Shown here: positions 26,949 to 36,216 of the stretch, one piece after another
Layout of the letters: each line of letters starts with the position of its first letter
Position numbering within the stretch: position 1 is the first letter of the stretch
NCBI RefSeq assembly: GCF_014284155.1
Contig: NZ_JACOFZ010000001.1
Location: forward strand, 310,001-374,000
Reading direction: 5' to 3'
From: Affinundibacterium nitidum
Lineage (GTDB): Bacteria > Pseudomonadota > Gammaproteobacteria > Burkholderiales > Burkholderiaceae_D
Length of the DNA stretch: 64,000 nt
The notes under the pieces: model-generated
What the model was told of the DNA's origin: nothing
The model's input: only the letters and a program-made list of their open reading frames with translations
Databases searched by the model: none
Program-made: the position numbers and the translations under genes

Positions 26949-28053
26949 ATGGAAGCAGAACGCCTCAATAGTATTTCCAACTTGCTCGCCGACTTAACAA
27001 GTCGCGAAGCCGAACTTCGGAGGTATCTTTGACTTCGACGTCAAGTCAGAGAAACTCGAACAAGTTAACGGAGAGCTCGAAGATCCAAAAGTTTGGGAGG
27101 ATCCTAAACGCGCTCAAGAGTTAGGGAAAGAAAAGAAATCGCTCGAAAACATCGTTCATACTTTGATTAAGATCGACACCGACCTCAAAGACACAAATGA
27201 GATTTTTGCAATGGCGCGTGAAGAGGATGATGAAGACACTCTTATCGCAGTTGAGGCTGATGTAGAACATCTCAAAGAACTCGTAGAAGGCATGGAATTT
27301 CGCCGGATGTTCAATAATCCGATGGATCCGAATAACTGCTTTATTGATATTCAAGCTGGTGCTGGTGGTACTGAAGCGCAAGATTGGGCGTCGATGCTCT
27401 TGCGTCAGTATCTGCGCTATTGCGAGCGGAAAGGTTTCAAAGTTGAAATTCTTGAACAGTCCGATGGTGAGGTTGCAGGGATCAAAACAGCTACATTAAA
27501 GGTCGAAGGTGAATATGCCTATGGTTTCCTGCGTACAGAAACCGGCGTGCACCGTTTGGTTCGTAAGTCACCTTTTGACTCTGCGAATGGTCGCCACACT
27601 TCGTTCTCCAGCTTGTTTGTTTACCCAGAAGTCGACGAATCTTTTGAAATTGACATCAATCCTGCTGACGTCCGTGTCGACACCTATCGTGCGTCTGGCG
27701 CAGGTGGTCAGCACATTAACAAAACCGACTCCGCGGTACGTTTAACACACGGCCCATCTGGTATCGTAGTCCAATGCCAAAATGACCGAAGTCAACACCG
27801 CAACCGTGCAGAAGCCTGGGAAATGTTGAAAGCGAAGTTATTCGAATTGGAATTGCGCAAGCGCATGAGCGAAAAGCAAAACCTTGAAGATACCAAAACC
27901 GACGTCGGTTGGGGGCACCAAATTCGCTCCTATGTCTTGGACCAATCTCGCATCAAAGATCTACGCACCAACTACGAAATGGGCAACACCAAAGCAGTGC
28001 TTGATGGCGATCTCGATGGCTTTATTGCTGCATCGTTGAAGCAAGGCGTTTGA
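26949..28053 (+). CDS. prfB: Peptide chain release factor 2 (programmed +1 frameshift)
   Basis: Release factor 2, 367 residues, reads UGA and UAA stop codons. It is encoded in two frames: 26949-27029 (27 codons) ends at an in-frame TGA (27030-27032), and skipping T27030 continues translation at 27031 to 28053. The slip site CGG AGG TAT CTT TGA C and its internal Shine-Dalgarno-like GGAGG match the known autoregulatory frameshift. Stop-codon recognition SPF (KSPFDSANG) and the catalytic GGQ ([13 protein letters not shown]) are present. A TATAAT box lies at 26905-26910. lysS follows after 53 bases, the common prfB-lysS order. Confidence 0.97.
27018..27033 (+). promoter_or_regulatory. prfB: prfB +1 programmed frameshift site
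   Basis: The sequence CGGAGGTATCTTTGAC contains a Shine-Dalgarno-like GGAGG, the slippery CTT codon (27027-27029) and the in-frame TGA followed by C, a poor termination context. Low RF2 favours slipping to the +1 frame and so raises RF2 synthesis. Both frames encode conserved RF2 sequence on either side. Confidence 0.96.
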
Positions 28054-28106
28054 GCATACAGCGCAATTTCACGACACAATTTACATTTACACTTTAGAGA
28101 AGAATC

Positions 28107-29639
28107 ATGTCCGACCAACAAAATCCTGCAGCAGAATTGCCTCAAGACGAAAATTCGATTATCGCTGAGCGTCGTGCCAAGCTTGATGCCATTCGCGCTC
28201 AAGGTGTGGCCTTCCCTAACGATTTCCGTCCTGCACATAAAGCTGCTGACCTTCAAGCCCAATACGGCCAAAGTACGCGTGAAGATTTAGAGGCACAAAA
28301 CGTACAAGTATCGGTTGCTGGTCGCATGATGTTAAAACGTGAAGCTGGTAAAAAAGCTGCGTTCGCGACCTTGCAAGATGCTTCCGGTCTGAAAGCAGAC
28401 GGTCGTATTCAGCTATACGTCACTAGCGACAAAACGGGTGAGGCAGAGATGGAAGCGTTCCGTCATTATGACCTAGGTGACATCCTCGGCATTGAAGGCG
28501 TATTGTTCAAAACTAAGACAGATGAATTGACGATCAAAGTAACCAAGTTGCGCTTGTTGACAAAGTCTTTGCGTCCGTTGCCTGACAAGTTCCATGGTTT
28601 ATCCAACCAAGAAACCAAATATCGTCAACGCTATGTTGATTTGATCATGAGTGAAGAAACACGTCGCACGTTCAAAGCTCGTACAGCAGCGATGAGTTCA
28701 ATCCGAAATTTCATGAACAATCATGGCTTCATGGAAGTCGAAACGCCAATGCTGCATGTCATTCCGGGCGGCGCAGCAGCTAAACCGTTTATCACGCATC
28801 ACAATGCGCTCGATATGGAAATGTATCTGCGTATCGCTCCCGAACTCTATTTGAAGCGCTTAGTAGTCGGCGGTTTTGAACGCGTGTTTGAGGTCAACCG
28901 CAACTTCCGTAACGAAGGTGTGTCACCGCGCCATAATCCGGAATTCACGATGATGGAATTCTATGCGGCCTACGTTGACTACAAATGGCTAATGGATTTC
29001 ACTGAAGAAGTAATTCGCAAAGCAGCAATTGATGCTCATGGCACTGCTGTATTGACATACCAAGGCAAAGAGCTGGATCTATCCAAACCATTCCAACGCT
29101 TAACCATTGTCGGTGCAATTAATAAATACGCCCCACATTACACAGCTGAACAATTGAATGATGCCGAGTTCTTGAAAACTGAACTGAAAAAATTCGGTGT
29201 CAAACCATTCGCCACTTCGGGCTTAGGTGCATTGCAATTAGCGCTATTCGAAGAAACGGCTGAAGCACAATTATGGGAGCCGACTTACATCATCGATTAC
29301 CCAGCTGAAGTTTCGCCTTTAGCACGTGCTTCCGATACCGTTCCAGGCATTACCGAACGCTTCGAGTTATTCATGACTGGTCGTGAAATTGCAAACGGCT
29401 TCTCCGAATTAAACGACGCAGAGGACCAAGCGGCGCGATTCATGGCGCAAGTTGCTGCCAAAGATGCGGGCGATGAAGAGGCAATGTATTTCGATGCAGA
29501 TTATATCCGCGCTTTGGAATATGGCTTGCCACCAACCGGTGGCTGCGGTATCGGCATCGATCGTTTGATGATGTTGATTACAGACTCACCAAATATTCGT
29601 GACGTGATTCTTTTCCCACACTTACGTCGTGAAGAGTGA
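28107..29639 (+). CDS. lysS: Lysyl-tRNA synthetase (class II)
   Basis: A 510-residue class II lysyl-tRNA synthetase. An N-terminal OB-fold anticodon-binding domain (about 60-180, [22 protein letters not shown]) is followed by the catalytic core with motif 1 around [10 protein letters not shown], motif 2 [20 protein letters not shown] and motif 3 [12 protein letters not shown]. The length matches E. coli LysS (505). An AGAGAAG ribosome site precedes the ATG. It lies 53 bases after prfB and ends at a strong terminator. Confidence 0.97.
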   Translation: MSDQQNPAAELPQDENSIIAERRAKLDAIRAQGVAFPNDFRPAHKAADLQAQYGQSTREDLEAQNVQVSVAGRMMLKREAGKKAAFATLQDASGLKADGRIQLYVTSDKTGEAEMEAFRHYDLGDILGIEGVLFKTKTDELTIKVTKLRLLTKSLRPLPDKFHGLSNQETKYRQRYVDLIMSEETRRTFKARTAAMSSIRNFMNNHGFMEVETPMLHVIPGGAAAKPFITHHNALDMEMYLRIAPELYLKRLVVGGFERVFEVNRNFRNEGVSPRHNPEFTMMEFYAAYVDYKWLMDFTEEVIRKAAIDAHGTAVLTYQGKELDLSKPFQRLTIVGAINKYAPHYTAEQLNDAEFLKTELKKFGVKPFATSGLGALQLALFEETAEAQLWEPTYIIDYPAEVSPLARASDTVPGITERFELFMTGREIANGFSELNDAEDQAARFMAQVAAKDAGDEEAMYFDADYIRALEYGLPPTGGCGIGIDRLMMLITDSPNIRDVILFPHLRREE

Positions 29640-29670
29640 GAATTACGAACTTGGAATTGAACTGAAACAG

Positions 29671-29700
29671 AAAGGGAGCGCTTCGGTGCTCCCTTTTTTA
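29671..29700 (+). terminator. Factor-independent terminator after lysS
   Basis: An AAAGGGAGC / GCTCCCTTT stem with loop GCTTCGGT, followed by a T-run, 31 bases after the lysS stop. It may also serve the convergent chemoreceptor gene. Confidence 0.9.
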
Positions 29701-29710
29701 TGTAGGTAGC

Positions 29711-31330
29711 TTAGTTCCGGCCGAGTCGCAGTTGGCTAGTTTTTGAAGCACGCCGCGTGTTCGTTGCAGACTTCACACCGGTGTCATTTGCTAACTTAAA
29801 GACACTAACGACATCTACCATGCGAGCAGCCTGATGATTTAAACTCTCGGCGGCTGCGGCAGCCTCTTCAACTAAAGCGGCATTCTGCTGTGTAACATCA
29901 TCGAGCTGCGTGATGGCTTGATTGATCTGTTCGATTCCAACTGTCTGCTCATGCGCGGTGGCGCTAATTTCTCCGATCAAACCAGCAACCTGCTTCACGC
30001 GTTGCACGATGTCATCCATTGAGGTACCCGCTTGGCCAACCAAGCGGCTGCCCGCCTCGATTTTTTCAACACTAGCGCCAATCAGATTCTTGATCTCCTT
30101 CGCAGCCTCAGCAGAACGCCCAGCAAGGCTACGCACCTCACTCGCAACTACCGCAAATCCACGCCCCTGCTCACCGGCCCGCGCAGCCTCGACCGCAGCG
30201 TTCAGAGCCAAAATATTGGTCTGGAACGCGATACCATCGATTACACCAATAATGTCTGCGATCTTTTTCGATGCAGAAGTGATTTCTTCCATAGTCGCAA
30301 CCACCTGACCCACGACTTCACCACCGTTAGATGCGGCAACACTAGCAGCTGAAGCTAAGCGATTTGCCTCGCCGGCGGTTTGAGCATTGGATTTCACAGT
30401 TGAACTTAGCTCCTCCATAGATGCGGCGGTCTCCTGCAAATTACTCGCCTGCGACTCTGTTCGCTGCGACAAATTTGCATTTCCTGAAGCAATTTCGCTT
30501 GAGCCATTCGAAATACTTTCGGCGCACTCACGTACCTCTCCAACCATGCTTGAAAGGCCATCCCGCATTTTCAACATACCGGCAAGCAGTTGCGCTGACT
30601 CATCACTCCCATCAACATCAATGCTAGAAACCAAGTCGCCACTAGCAACCCTTTCGGTCGCTTCGAGGGCTTCGCTCAAAGGCTGAGTAATGCTTTTAGT
30701 TGTTCGCATCGCCAACAATGACGCAATAATTAAGACAAACAATCCAACACCGCTGATGACAACAACGGTCGAACGATTGCTAGCATTCGTCGCATCGACG
30801 ACTGCCAATCTTTGTTGTTTCTGCATATTTATAAAACTAAGCAATTCAGCCGATGCTTTTACTGAAAGTGGATCTATTTTTTTGGTAATCACCGCGGCAG
30901 ATTGTTCGGTGTTAAATTGTGCAGCCAAATCTACCGCATCTTTGAAGAAGGCATCCATCTGCTTATCAATTTCAGCCAAACGCGAGAATAATTCTTTTTC
31001 TTGCCCGGTAAGACCAATAGATTCAAGTTTCGACTTTGCACTCAAATACTGGCTACGATAACGTTTTGCTTCCGCCTCATCTCTTTGCAGTGCGACAGTA
31101 TCGGTCTGTAGTCCCATGTTTCGCACAGAAATAGCACTACTCAACAAATTGTCGCGCATCTCCACCGCAAGGTCTTGTTGTATATTGGCTCGCTGAAGCG
31201 CGTCTATCAAATTAGTGCGACTGACACCCAAACTATAAATCGCACCTATCAACATTAAGGCGGACGCAAGCAAGGTGATACCAAAGCCAAAACCCAGTCG
31301 AAGACCGATACTAAAATTTCGCAAATTCAT
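29711..31330 (-). CDS. Methyl-accepting chemotaxis protein
   Basis: A 539-residue chemoreceptor. TM1 (about 10-32) and TM2 (about 190-212, [22 protein letters not shown]) flank a periplasmic four-helix-bundle ligand domain of about 155 residues. A HAMP domain follows, then the long cytoplasmic coiled coil with the conserved hairpin tip [30 protein letters not shown]. There is no C-terminal NWxxF-type pentapeptide, so it probably relies on other receptors for methylation enzymes. The next gene upstream encodes a stand-alone Cache protein that could deliver a ligand. Confidence 0.95.
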   Translation of the reverse strand: MNLRNFSIGLRLGFGFGITLLASALMLIGAIYSLGVSRTNLIDALQRANIQQDLAVEMRDNLLSSAISVRNMGLQTDTVALQRDEAEAKRYRSQYLSAKSKLESIGLTGQEKELFSRLAEIDKQMDAFFKDAVDLAAQFNTEQSAAVITKKIDPLSVKASAELLSFINMQKQQRLAVVDATNASNRSTVVVISGVGLFVLIIASLLAMRTTKSITQPLSEALEATERVASGDLVSSIDVDGSDESAQLLAGMLKMRDGLSSMVGEVRECAESISNGSSEIASGNANLSQRTESQASNLQETAASMEELSSTVKSNAQTAGEANRLASAASVAASNGGEVVGQVVATMEEITSASKKIADIIGVIDGIAFQTNILALNAAVEAARAGEQGRGFAVVASEVRSLAGRSAEAAKEIKNLIGASVEKIEAGSRLVGQAGTSMDDIVQRVKQVAGLIGEISATAHEQTVGIEQINQAITQLDDVTQQNAALVEEAAAAAESLNHQAARMVDVVSVFKLANDTGVKSATNTRRASKTSQLRLGRN

Positions 31331-31433
31331 GTTGAACTCCAGAGGGGAGTAAAGAAAATTACAATTCGTGGCGCATAGTTTAAATACACATCACGAATTG
31401 AATTAGAGACGATACTGACTTTAACTTGAAAGA

Positions 31434-31913
31434 TTAGTCTTTATAAATTCCACACCCAACCAAAGTGTCACCATTACGTTCGAGGTACATCGCTTTACCT
31501 TCAATTTTTTGAGTGACAGGGTTCAGAAATTTATAACCTTCTACCCACCCCTTACCTTTAGATTTCGCCAAATCAACAAACATTTGAATCAATGGTTTGC
31601 CGTCAGGATCCTTCAGACCGATCAAGTCTTTCCCAACGAGCTTGGGATTTGCACCCTGCGCTAAATTCTTCCCATTCAGATCATAGACGATGATGTACAA
31701 GTCCCGATCTTTGAAGGATTTTCCATTCGTGAATTCGTCGTAGGCTTTTTCTGCACCGTGGGTCTTAATATATGCTACAGCCTTTTTAACCATCGCTTCA
31801 GCTTCTGGAGCTGTGCCCTTTTCGCCTGCGAAGGCCAATCCAGTAGAAACGACAAGCATGGTCAAAAAACTCAACATCATTTTCATTAAATTTCCGAGGC
31901 GATTTATCTTCAT
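31434..31913 (-). CDS. Secreted single-Cache-domain protein
   Basis: A 159-residue periplasmic protein. A signal peptide (MMLSFLTMLVVSTGLAFA) leads into one small Cache domain: AVAYIKTHGAEKAYDEF, the DLYIIVYDLNGKNLAQGANPKLVGKD core and the GKAMYLERNGDTLVGCGIYK end. Such domains normally form the sensor part of chemoreceptors or kinases; here the domain stands alone with no signalling domain. The GGAGA site 7 bases before ATG 31913 supports that start. It lies 103 bases upstream of the chemoreceptor on the same strand, so co-expression and a binding-protein role are plausible (inference). Confidence 0.85.
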   Translation of the reverse strand: MKINRLGNLMKMMLSFLTMLVVSTGLAFAGEKGTAPEAEAMVKKAVAYIKTHGAEKAYDEFTNGKSFKDRDLYIIVYDLNGKNLAQGANPKLVGKDLIGLKDPDGKPLIQMFVDLAKSKGKGWVEGYKFLNPVTQKIEGKAMYLERNGDTLVGCGIYKD

Positions 31914-32177
31914 TTTAGGTCTCCAAGTATAGTTACGCGTGGCAGCGAAGCATAAATGTCTAAAGAAGTCTCACACACTATTTAGCACCGAATTCTCTAG
32001 CCTTATATAGGTTCGAGTTTGCATCGCGACGATTTCAGTATAGGTTATTGCTCAAAAGAAAGCTAATGACATAGGTCAACTTCTGAACAGATTTAAGCAT
32101 TTTCAACATTGATCGCTTCTTTTGTTACTTTTATGTTGAATCGACGAGATTGTTCTCTTTTGAGCCACCATCACTAC

Positions 32178-33179
32178 TCAACGAAGCTCTTTTGATACCT
32201 CAAGGGCACTTAAGAAAGCATTTTCGACTCTACCGCCACCGTCAAGTTCGCCAGCAAACCAATCACCACATACGCCTATCCGTGTTTGTGCATCCCATAG
32301 ATGTGTCTGTGCTAACGGCTGATCCGCAAGTGAGAATCGCCAACGGTGAGCAACGGCATGTATCGCTTGCACTGGTGAGCCTGTTGCCTCATGAAATGCC
32401 TTCGATAGTTTCTCTTTGACCCGCTCATGATCATCTTCTAGATGTTCGACACTCCAAGCCGCACTCGCATGACAAACCCAACGCTCGCCAGCGCGATGCT
32501 CAGGCTTTGACGTGTCACGCGCAATCCAGGCTAATCGGGAGTTATTTACCCAAGCTCCGTCGTAAGCCAGGTTCAAGGGATTTTGGAACGCTAGCATCAA
32601 TGCCCAACAAGGTTGCATATGTACACCTGCTACTGTTTTCGCCAAACGCGGGTGATCTTTGAGAAGAACAGCGGCTTGTTCTGCTGGTATTGCCACAATA
32701 ACGGCATCAAATGGACCAGCAGATGCAAGTACCGCAACTTCATCAGATTTCACCGACAAAAGCCATTGTTCGCCATGCGGCACAATCGCTTGGACTTGTT
32801 GCTCTAATCGAACATCGACACCGTGAGCCAATTGCTGTCCTAATGCACTCATTCCTGGAATAGGAACGAAACGTTGTTGACTTTTTTTCGTGCCAGCCTG
32901 CGAAACCACATTGCCATGATCTAAGGCCACGAGCTTACTATCCCAAGCGGCAATCCATCCTAGCTTACGCCAATCGTTGACCTCTTTCTTGAAACGCTCA
33001 GAAGCAGCTGTGAAGTACTGCGCACCAAAATCGAAACCACCAAATTCTGTTTGTCGTGTACACATACGTCCACTGACACCCCTGCTCTTTTCATACACCG
33101 TCACTTGATGCCCTTGCGCTTGACACTGTCTAGCTGCAGTTAAACCTGCTAATCCCGCACCGATGATGGCGACATGCAT
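32178..33179 (-). CDS. Renalase-like FAD/NAD(P)-dependent oxidoreductase
   Basis: A 333-residue flavoprotein with the N-terminal FAD motif VAIIGAGLAGLTAA, then VTVYEKSRGVSGRMCTR and FDFGAQYFTA, which are typical of renalase-type amine-oxidase-fold proteins (COG3380). The C-terminal GVCGDWFAGELDGGGRVENAFLSAL closes the FAD site. Bacterial renalases oxidise isomeric NAD(P)H forms; whether this protein does so is unknown. A strong AAGGAG ribosome site precedes ATG 33179. Confidence 0.88.
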   Translation of the reverse strand: MHVAIIGAGLAGLTAARQCQAQGHQVTVYEKSRGVSGRMCTRQTEFGGFDFGAQYFTAASERFKKEVNDWRKLGWIAAWDSKLVALDHGNVVSQAGTKKSQQRFVPIPGMSALGQQLAHGVDVRLEQQVQAIVPHGEQWLLSVKSDEVAVLASAGPFDAVIVAIPAEQAAVLLKDHPRLAKTVAGVHMQPCWALMLAFQNPLNLAYDGAWVNNSRLAWIARDTSKPEHRAGERWVCHASAAWSVEHLEDDHERVKEKLSKAFHEATGSPVQAIHAVAHRWRFSLADQPLAQTHLWDAQTRIGVCGDWFAGELDGGGRVENAFLSALEVSKELR

Positions 33180-33275
33180 ATCTATCTCCTTGTTTTTTTG
33201 AGTAAGAAACTAAAAGTGACTACAGACCACATTGACTACTACATTACGTGCAACGACAACCCCAAATTTTGGGAC

Positions 33276-33303
33276 AAAAAAAAGCCCACGGTTTAGCGTG
33301 GGC
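33276..33303 (-). terminator. Factor-independent terminator after the CBS gene
   Basis: GCCCACG (33284-33290) pairs with CGTGGGC (33297-33303). On the minus strand the stem is followed by eight T residues, 8 bases after the CBS gene stop. Confidence 0.9.
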
Positions 33304-33311
33304 TCATTTCA

Positions 33312-33764
33312 TTATTCTGCCTTTTCGTCTTCGACAGGCCAATCGCGGATGTATGCCTTTAACATCTTATTTTCAAAGCTCTGCGCTTCTAACACTGCGC
33401 GGGCAACATCGTAGAAAGAAATTACACCCATCAAGGTCTTTGCATCCATTACCGGCAAATATCGAGAATGCTTCTCTAACATCATCCGACGCACCTCGTT
33501 CACTTCTGTTTCAGGGGTAACTGTCATTGGATGATCGTCCATATACTTACGAACAGTACCATCGCCAACTGAACCGCCATTTTTGTGAACCGCACGAATC
33601 ACTTCACGGAAAGTCAGCATGCCAACCAGATCACCAAATTCCATCACAATCAAAGAACCGATATCTTTTTCTTCCATGAAGCTGACAGCTTCCTTCATTG
33701 GCGTATCTGGGGTGATGGTGAAAAGGATATTTCCCTTCACCTGCAGAATTTCTGAAACTTTCAT
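33312..33764 (-). CDS. CBS-domain-pair protein
   Basis: A 150-residue cytoplasmic protein consisting of two CBS domains: the first (about 8-60) with DTPMKEAVSFMEEKDIGSLIVME, the second (about 75-125) with DDHPMTVTPETEVNEVRRMMLEKHSRYLPVMD. Stand-alone CBS pairs bind adenine nucleotides or SAM and act as energy sensors; no partner can be named. It is divergent from metY, whose product works in sulfur-amino-acid metabolism, and the two share a 247-base intergenic region. Confidence 0.92.
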   Translation of the reverse strand: MKVSEILQVKGNILFTITPDTPMKEAVSFMEEKDIGSLIVMEFGDLVGMLTFREVIRAVHKNGGSVGDGTVRKYMDDHPMTVTPETEVNEVRRMMLEKHSRYLPVMDAKTLMGVISFYDVARAVLEAQSFENKMLKAYIRDWPVEDEKAE

Positions 33765-34011
33765 GTCGTCCTCCGTTAATTCTTATGAGCACTGTAGGTT
33801 TAGGAAAACCTCTTCCTATAGAGCGCATGGGCTTACACTCAATGTATCGCATGCAGAATGAAAAATCTAGTGATATGACTCAAGAATTTTGCAATCCGCA
33901 CAATTATTTTGAAGAATTGTGTATTTTTCAAATGTACCGCGGTGTCAAGACTTTTCAAATATCCCTGCAGTGCGTACGATGTCGCCATTCACTTGTGGAG
34001 AATACCAATTT

Positions 34012-35322
34012 ATGAGCGGTCCAAAATACCCTGGGTTCGAAACCCTCTCATTACATGCAGGGGCAGTCGCTGATCCTGCAACCGGCGCGCGAGCTACGCC
34101 GATCTACTTCAGTTCATCCTTTGAATTTAAAGATTCAGATCATGCAGCTTCCTTGTTTAATATGGAACGTGCAGGACATGTATATAGTCGCATCAGTAAT
34201 CCGACAAATGCGGTCTTGGAAGAACGTATGGCTGCACTCGAAAATGGTGTTGCAGGTCTTGCGGTGGCCAGTGGCCAGGCTGCCTTGCACTTAGGCCTAA
34301 GCACAATTGCTGGTGCCGGCTCCCATATTGTGGCTTCCAGAGCGTTGTATGGTGGTTCGCATAATTTACTCGCCTACACACTCAAACGTTTCGGTATTGA
34401 GACAACTTTTGTCGATCCACGCGACCTCGATGCATGGCGCGATGCTATTCGCCCTGAAACCAAAGTTTTTTTTGGCGAAACCTTAGGTAACCCAGGTCTA
34501 GATGTGTTGAACATTCCTGAGATCGCTGCAATCGCCCACGAACACCATATCCCCTTATTTGTTGATTCGACATTTACTACTCCGTATTTGCTTCAGCCAA
34601 TTGAGCACGGTGCGGACCTCGTATTTCACTCAGCAACTAAATTTTTATGTGGCCATGGTACGGCTATTGGTGGCGTTCTGATCGATGGCGGTACTTTTGA
34701 TTGGCAGAAAGCCTATGAGAAAACAGGACGCTTTGCAGAACTATGTGAACCGTATGAAGGTTTTCACGGCATGGTGTTTGCGGAGGAATCAACCGTTGGT
34801 GCGTTTTCACTTCGAGCACGCCGTGAAGGTTTGCGTGATTTCGGCGCATGCATGAGTCCACATAATGCCTTCGCCATTTTGCAGGGGATCGAAACACTAG
34901 GTATGCGTATGGAAAGACATGTATCCAACGCACGTCGCGTTGTCGAATTTCTAGCAAGCCATGCCGCAGTTGAAGGAATCGCTTTCCCTGAACTCGAGAG
35001 TCATCCTGATTACGAATTAGCTAAAGCACTGCTACCTAAAGGCTGTGGATCTGTATTTTCATTCAATATCAAGGGCGATCGGGCCGCAGGACAACGCTTC
35101 GTGGAATCACTCAAAGTGTTTTCTCACCTAGCAAATGTTGGTGACGCTAAGTCTTTGGTGATCCACCCTGCCTCGACCACGCACTTCCGAGTCCCAGCAG
35201 AACAACTCGCTGCCTCGGGCATCAGCGAAGGTACGATACGCCTTTCTGTCGGATTAGAAAATGTGGACGATCTCATCGAAGATCTAACTCGCGGTTTGAA
35301 AATGGCACAGAAAGGCAAGTAA
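34012..35322 (+). CDS. metY: O-acetylhomoserine sulfhydrylase (MetY type)
   Basis: A 436-residue Cys/Met-metabolism PLP enzyme, probably converting O-acetylhomoserine plus sulfide to homocysteine. The N-terminus FETLSLHAGAVADPATGARATPIY, the YSRISNPTNAVLEERMAALE block and the PLP lysine in SATKFLCGHGTAIGG are typical. The length of about 430 residues favours MetY over the shorter MetZ (about 390). The ATG at 34012 fits homologues; the frame is open to 33919, but that part lacks family sequence. The next gene starts 1 base after its stop. O-succinylhomoserine use cannot be excluded. Confidence 0.9.
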   Translation: MSGPKYPGFETLSLHAGAVADPATGARATPIYFSSSFEFKDSDHAASLFNMERAGHVYSRISNPTNAVLEERMAALENGVAGLAVASGQAALHLGLSTIAGAGSHIVASRALYGGSHNLLAYTLKRFGIETTFVDPRDLDAWRDAIRPETKVFFGETLGNPGLDVLNIPEIAAIAHEHHIPLFVDSTFTTPYLLQPIEHGADLVFHSATKFLCGHGTAIGGVLIDGGTFDWQKAYEKTGRFAELCEPYEGFHGMVFAEESTVGAFSLRARREGLRDFGACMSPHNAFAILQGIETLGMRMERHVSNARRVVEFLASHAAVEGIAFPELESHPDYELAKALLPKGCGSVFSFNIKGDRAAGQRFVESLKVFSHLANVGDAKSLVIHPASTTHFRVPAEQLAASGISEGTIRLSVGLENVDDLIEDLTRGLKMAQKGK

Positions 35323-35323
35323 G

Positions 35324-36130
35324 ATGCACATACAAATTCAACAAAAAGTCGTGTATGCCTACACTGGCGGGAAAGCATTCAATCCAAATTTACCAACAGT
35401 AATTTTCGTGCATGGCGCGCAGAACGATCACTCAGTTTGGGCCTTGCAGTCTCGTTACTTGGCACACCATGGATTTAGCGTGTTAGCAGTTGATCTACCC
35501 GGTCATGGGCGAAGTGAAGGCGCAGCGTTAGATAGCGTCGAAGCGATGGCTAAATGGTTACTTGAATTAATCGAATTGAGCGGCGTACAACAAGCCTTTA
35601 TTGCTGGGCACAGCATGGGCTCATTGATTGCCCTAGAAGCAGCGAGCATGGCCCCAGACCGCATACAAAAGCTTGCTTTATTGGGCACTGCTTTTCCTAT
35701 GAAAGTGTCGGACACGCTGCTCTTCGCTTCACAGAACCACGAACAAAGTGCGATCGATATGGTGAACATTTTTTCACATAGCACCAATTCACATAAGCCC
35801 TCGTGCCCGGGCCCCGGTTTTTCAGTGATGAATTCCAGCATGCGCCTGATGCAAAGGATTTCCGCGATCAACCCAGAGCAAGTGTTCTTCAACGACTTCA
35901 GCGCATGCAACAACTACAGCAATGGCGAGAAAGCAGCGCAACAGGTTACTTGTCCAACTCTATTTCTGTTGGCAAAGCAAGACATGATGACGCCACTCAA
36001 AGCAAGTAACAGTCTTTCGAATTTAATTGTGAATAAACAGATTAAAATCATTGATCAATGTGGGCACTCCATGATGAGTGAACAAGCAGATGCTGTACTA
36101 AATGCCTTGAATAGTTTCTTCAAGGCGTAA
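35324..36130 (+). CDS. Alpha/beta-hydrolase
   Basis: A 268-residue alpha/beta-hydrolase. The nucleophile elbow GHSMGS places Ser at residue 97, the oxyanion region is VHGAQNDHSVW, VDLPGHGRSEG follows, and the catalytic His lies in QCGHSMM near the end. The acid is probably the Asp in LAKQDMMTP. The substrate is unknown. It starts 1 base after metY, so the two are co-translated, and it might act on an acylated homoserine or a related ester (inference). Confidence 0.92.
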   Translation: MHIQIQQKVVYAYTGGKAFNPNLPTVIFVHGAQNDHSVWALQSRYLAHHGFSVLAVDLPGHGRSEGAALDSVEAMAKWLLELIELSGVQQAFIAGHSMGSLIALEAASMAPDRIQKLALLGTAFPMKVSDTLLFASQNHEQSAIDMVNIFSHSTNSHKPSCPGPGFSVMNSSMRLMQRISAINPEQVFFNDFSACNNYSNGEKAAQQVTCPTLFLLAKQDMMTPLKASNSLSNLIVNKQIKIIDQCGHSMMSEQADAVLNALNSFFKA

Positions 36131-36136
36131 CCGACT

Positions 36137-36173
36137 TTCTACGATGGGGGACAAAATGTAGCCCATCGTAGAA
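36137..36173. repeat. 12-bp inverted repeat between convergent genes
   Basis: TTCTACGATGGG (36137-36148) and CCCATCGTAGAA (36162-36173) are perfect reverse complements with a 13-base loop. It lies between the hydrolase stop (36130) and the DUF4407 stop (36217). It has no T-run, so it may be a weak or Rho-assisted terminator or an mRNA-end stabilising hairpin. Confidence 0.8.
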
Positions 36174-36216
36174 TACAAATAACCGCTCACCGAATGACAC
36201 CCCTGGCAAACGGTAT

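Noticed and set aside
29922-31061. Several plus-strand open frames opposite the chemoreceptor gene
   Set aside because: They are shadows of a long, strongly biased coding sequence with clear chemoreceptor motifs.
33261-33273. CCCAAA-T-TTTGGG palindrome
   Set aside because: Short and AT/GC-simple, near a better terminator; no specific role can be supported.
33919-34011. N-terminal extension of metY
   Set aside because: These residues match no MetY sequence; the family N-terminus begins shortly after ATG 34012.
33765-34011. SAM-type riboswitch upstream of metY
   Set aside because: I looked for the conserved core and a following terminator hairpin and saw neither.
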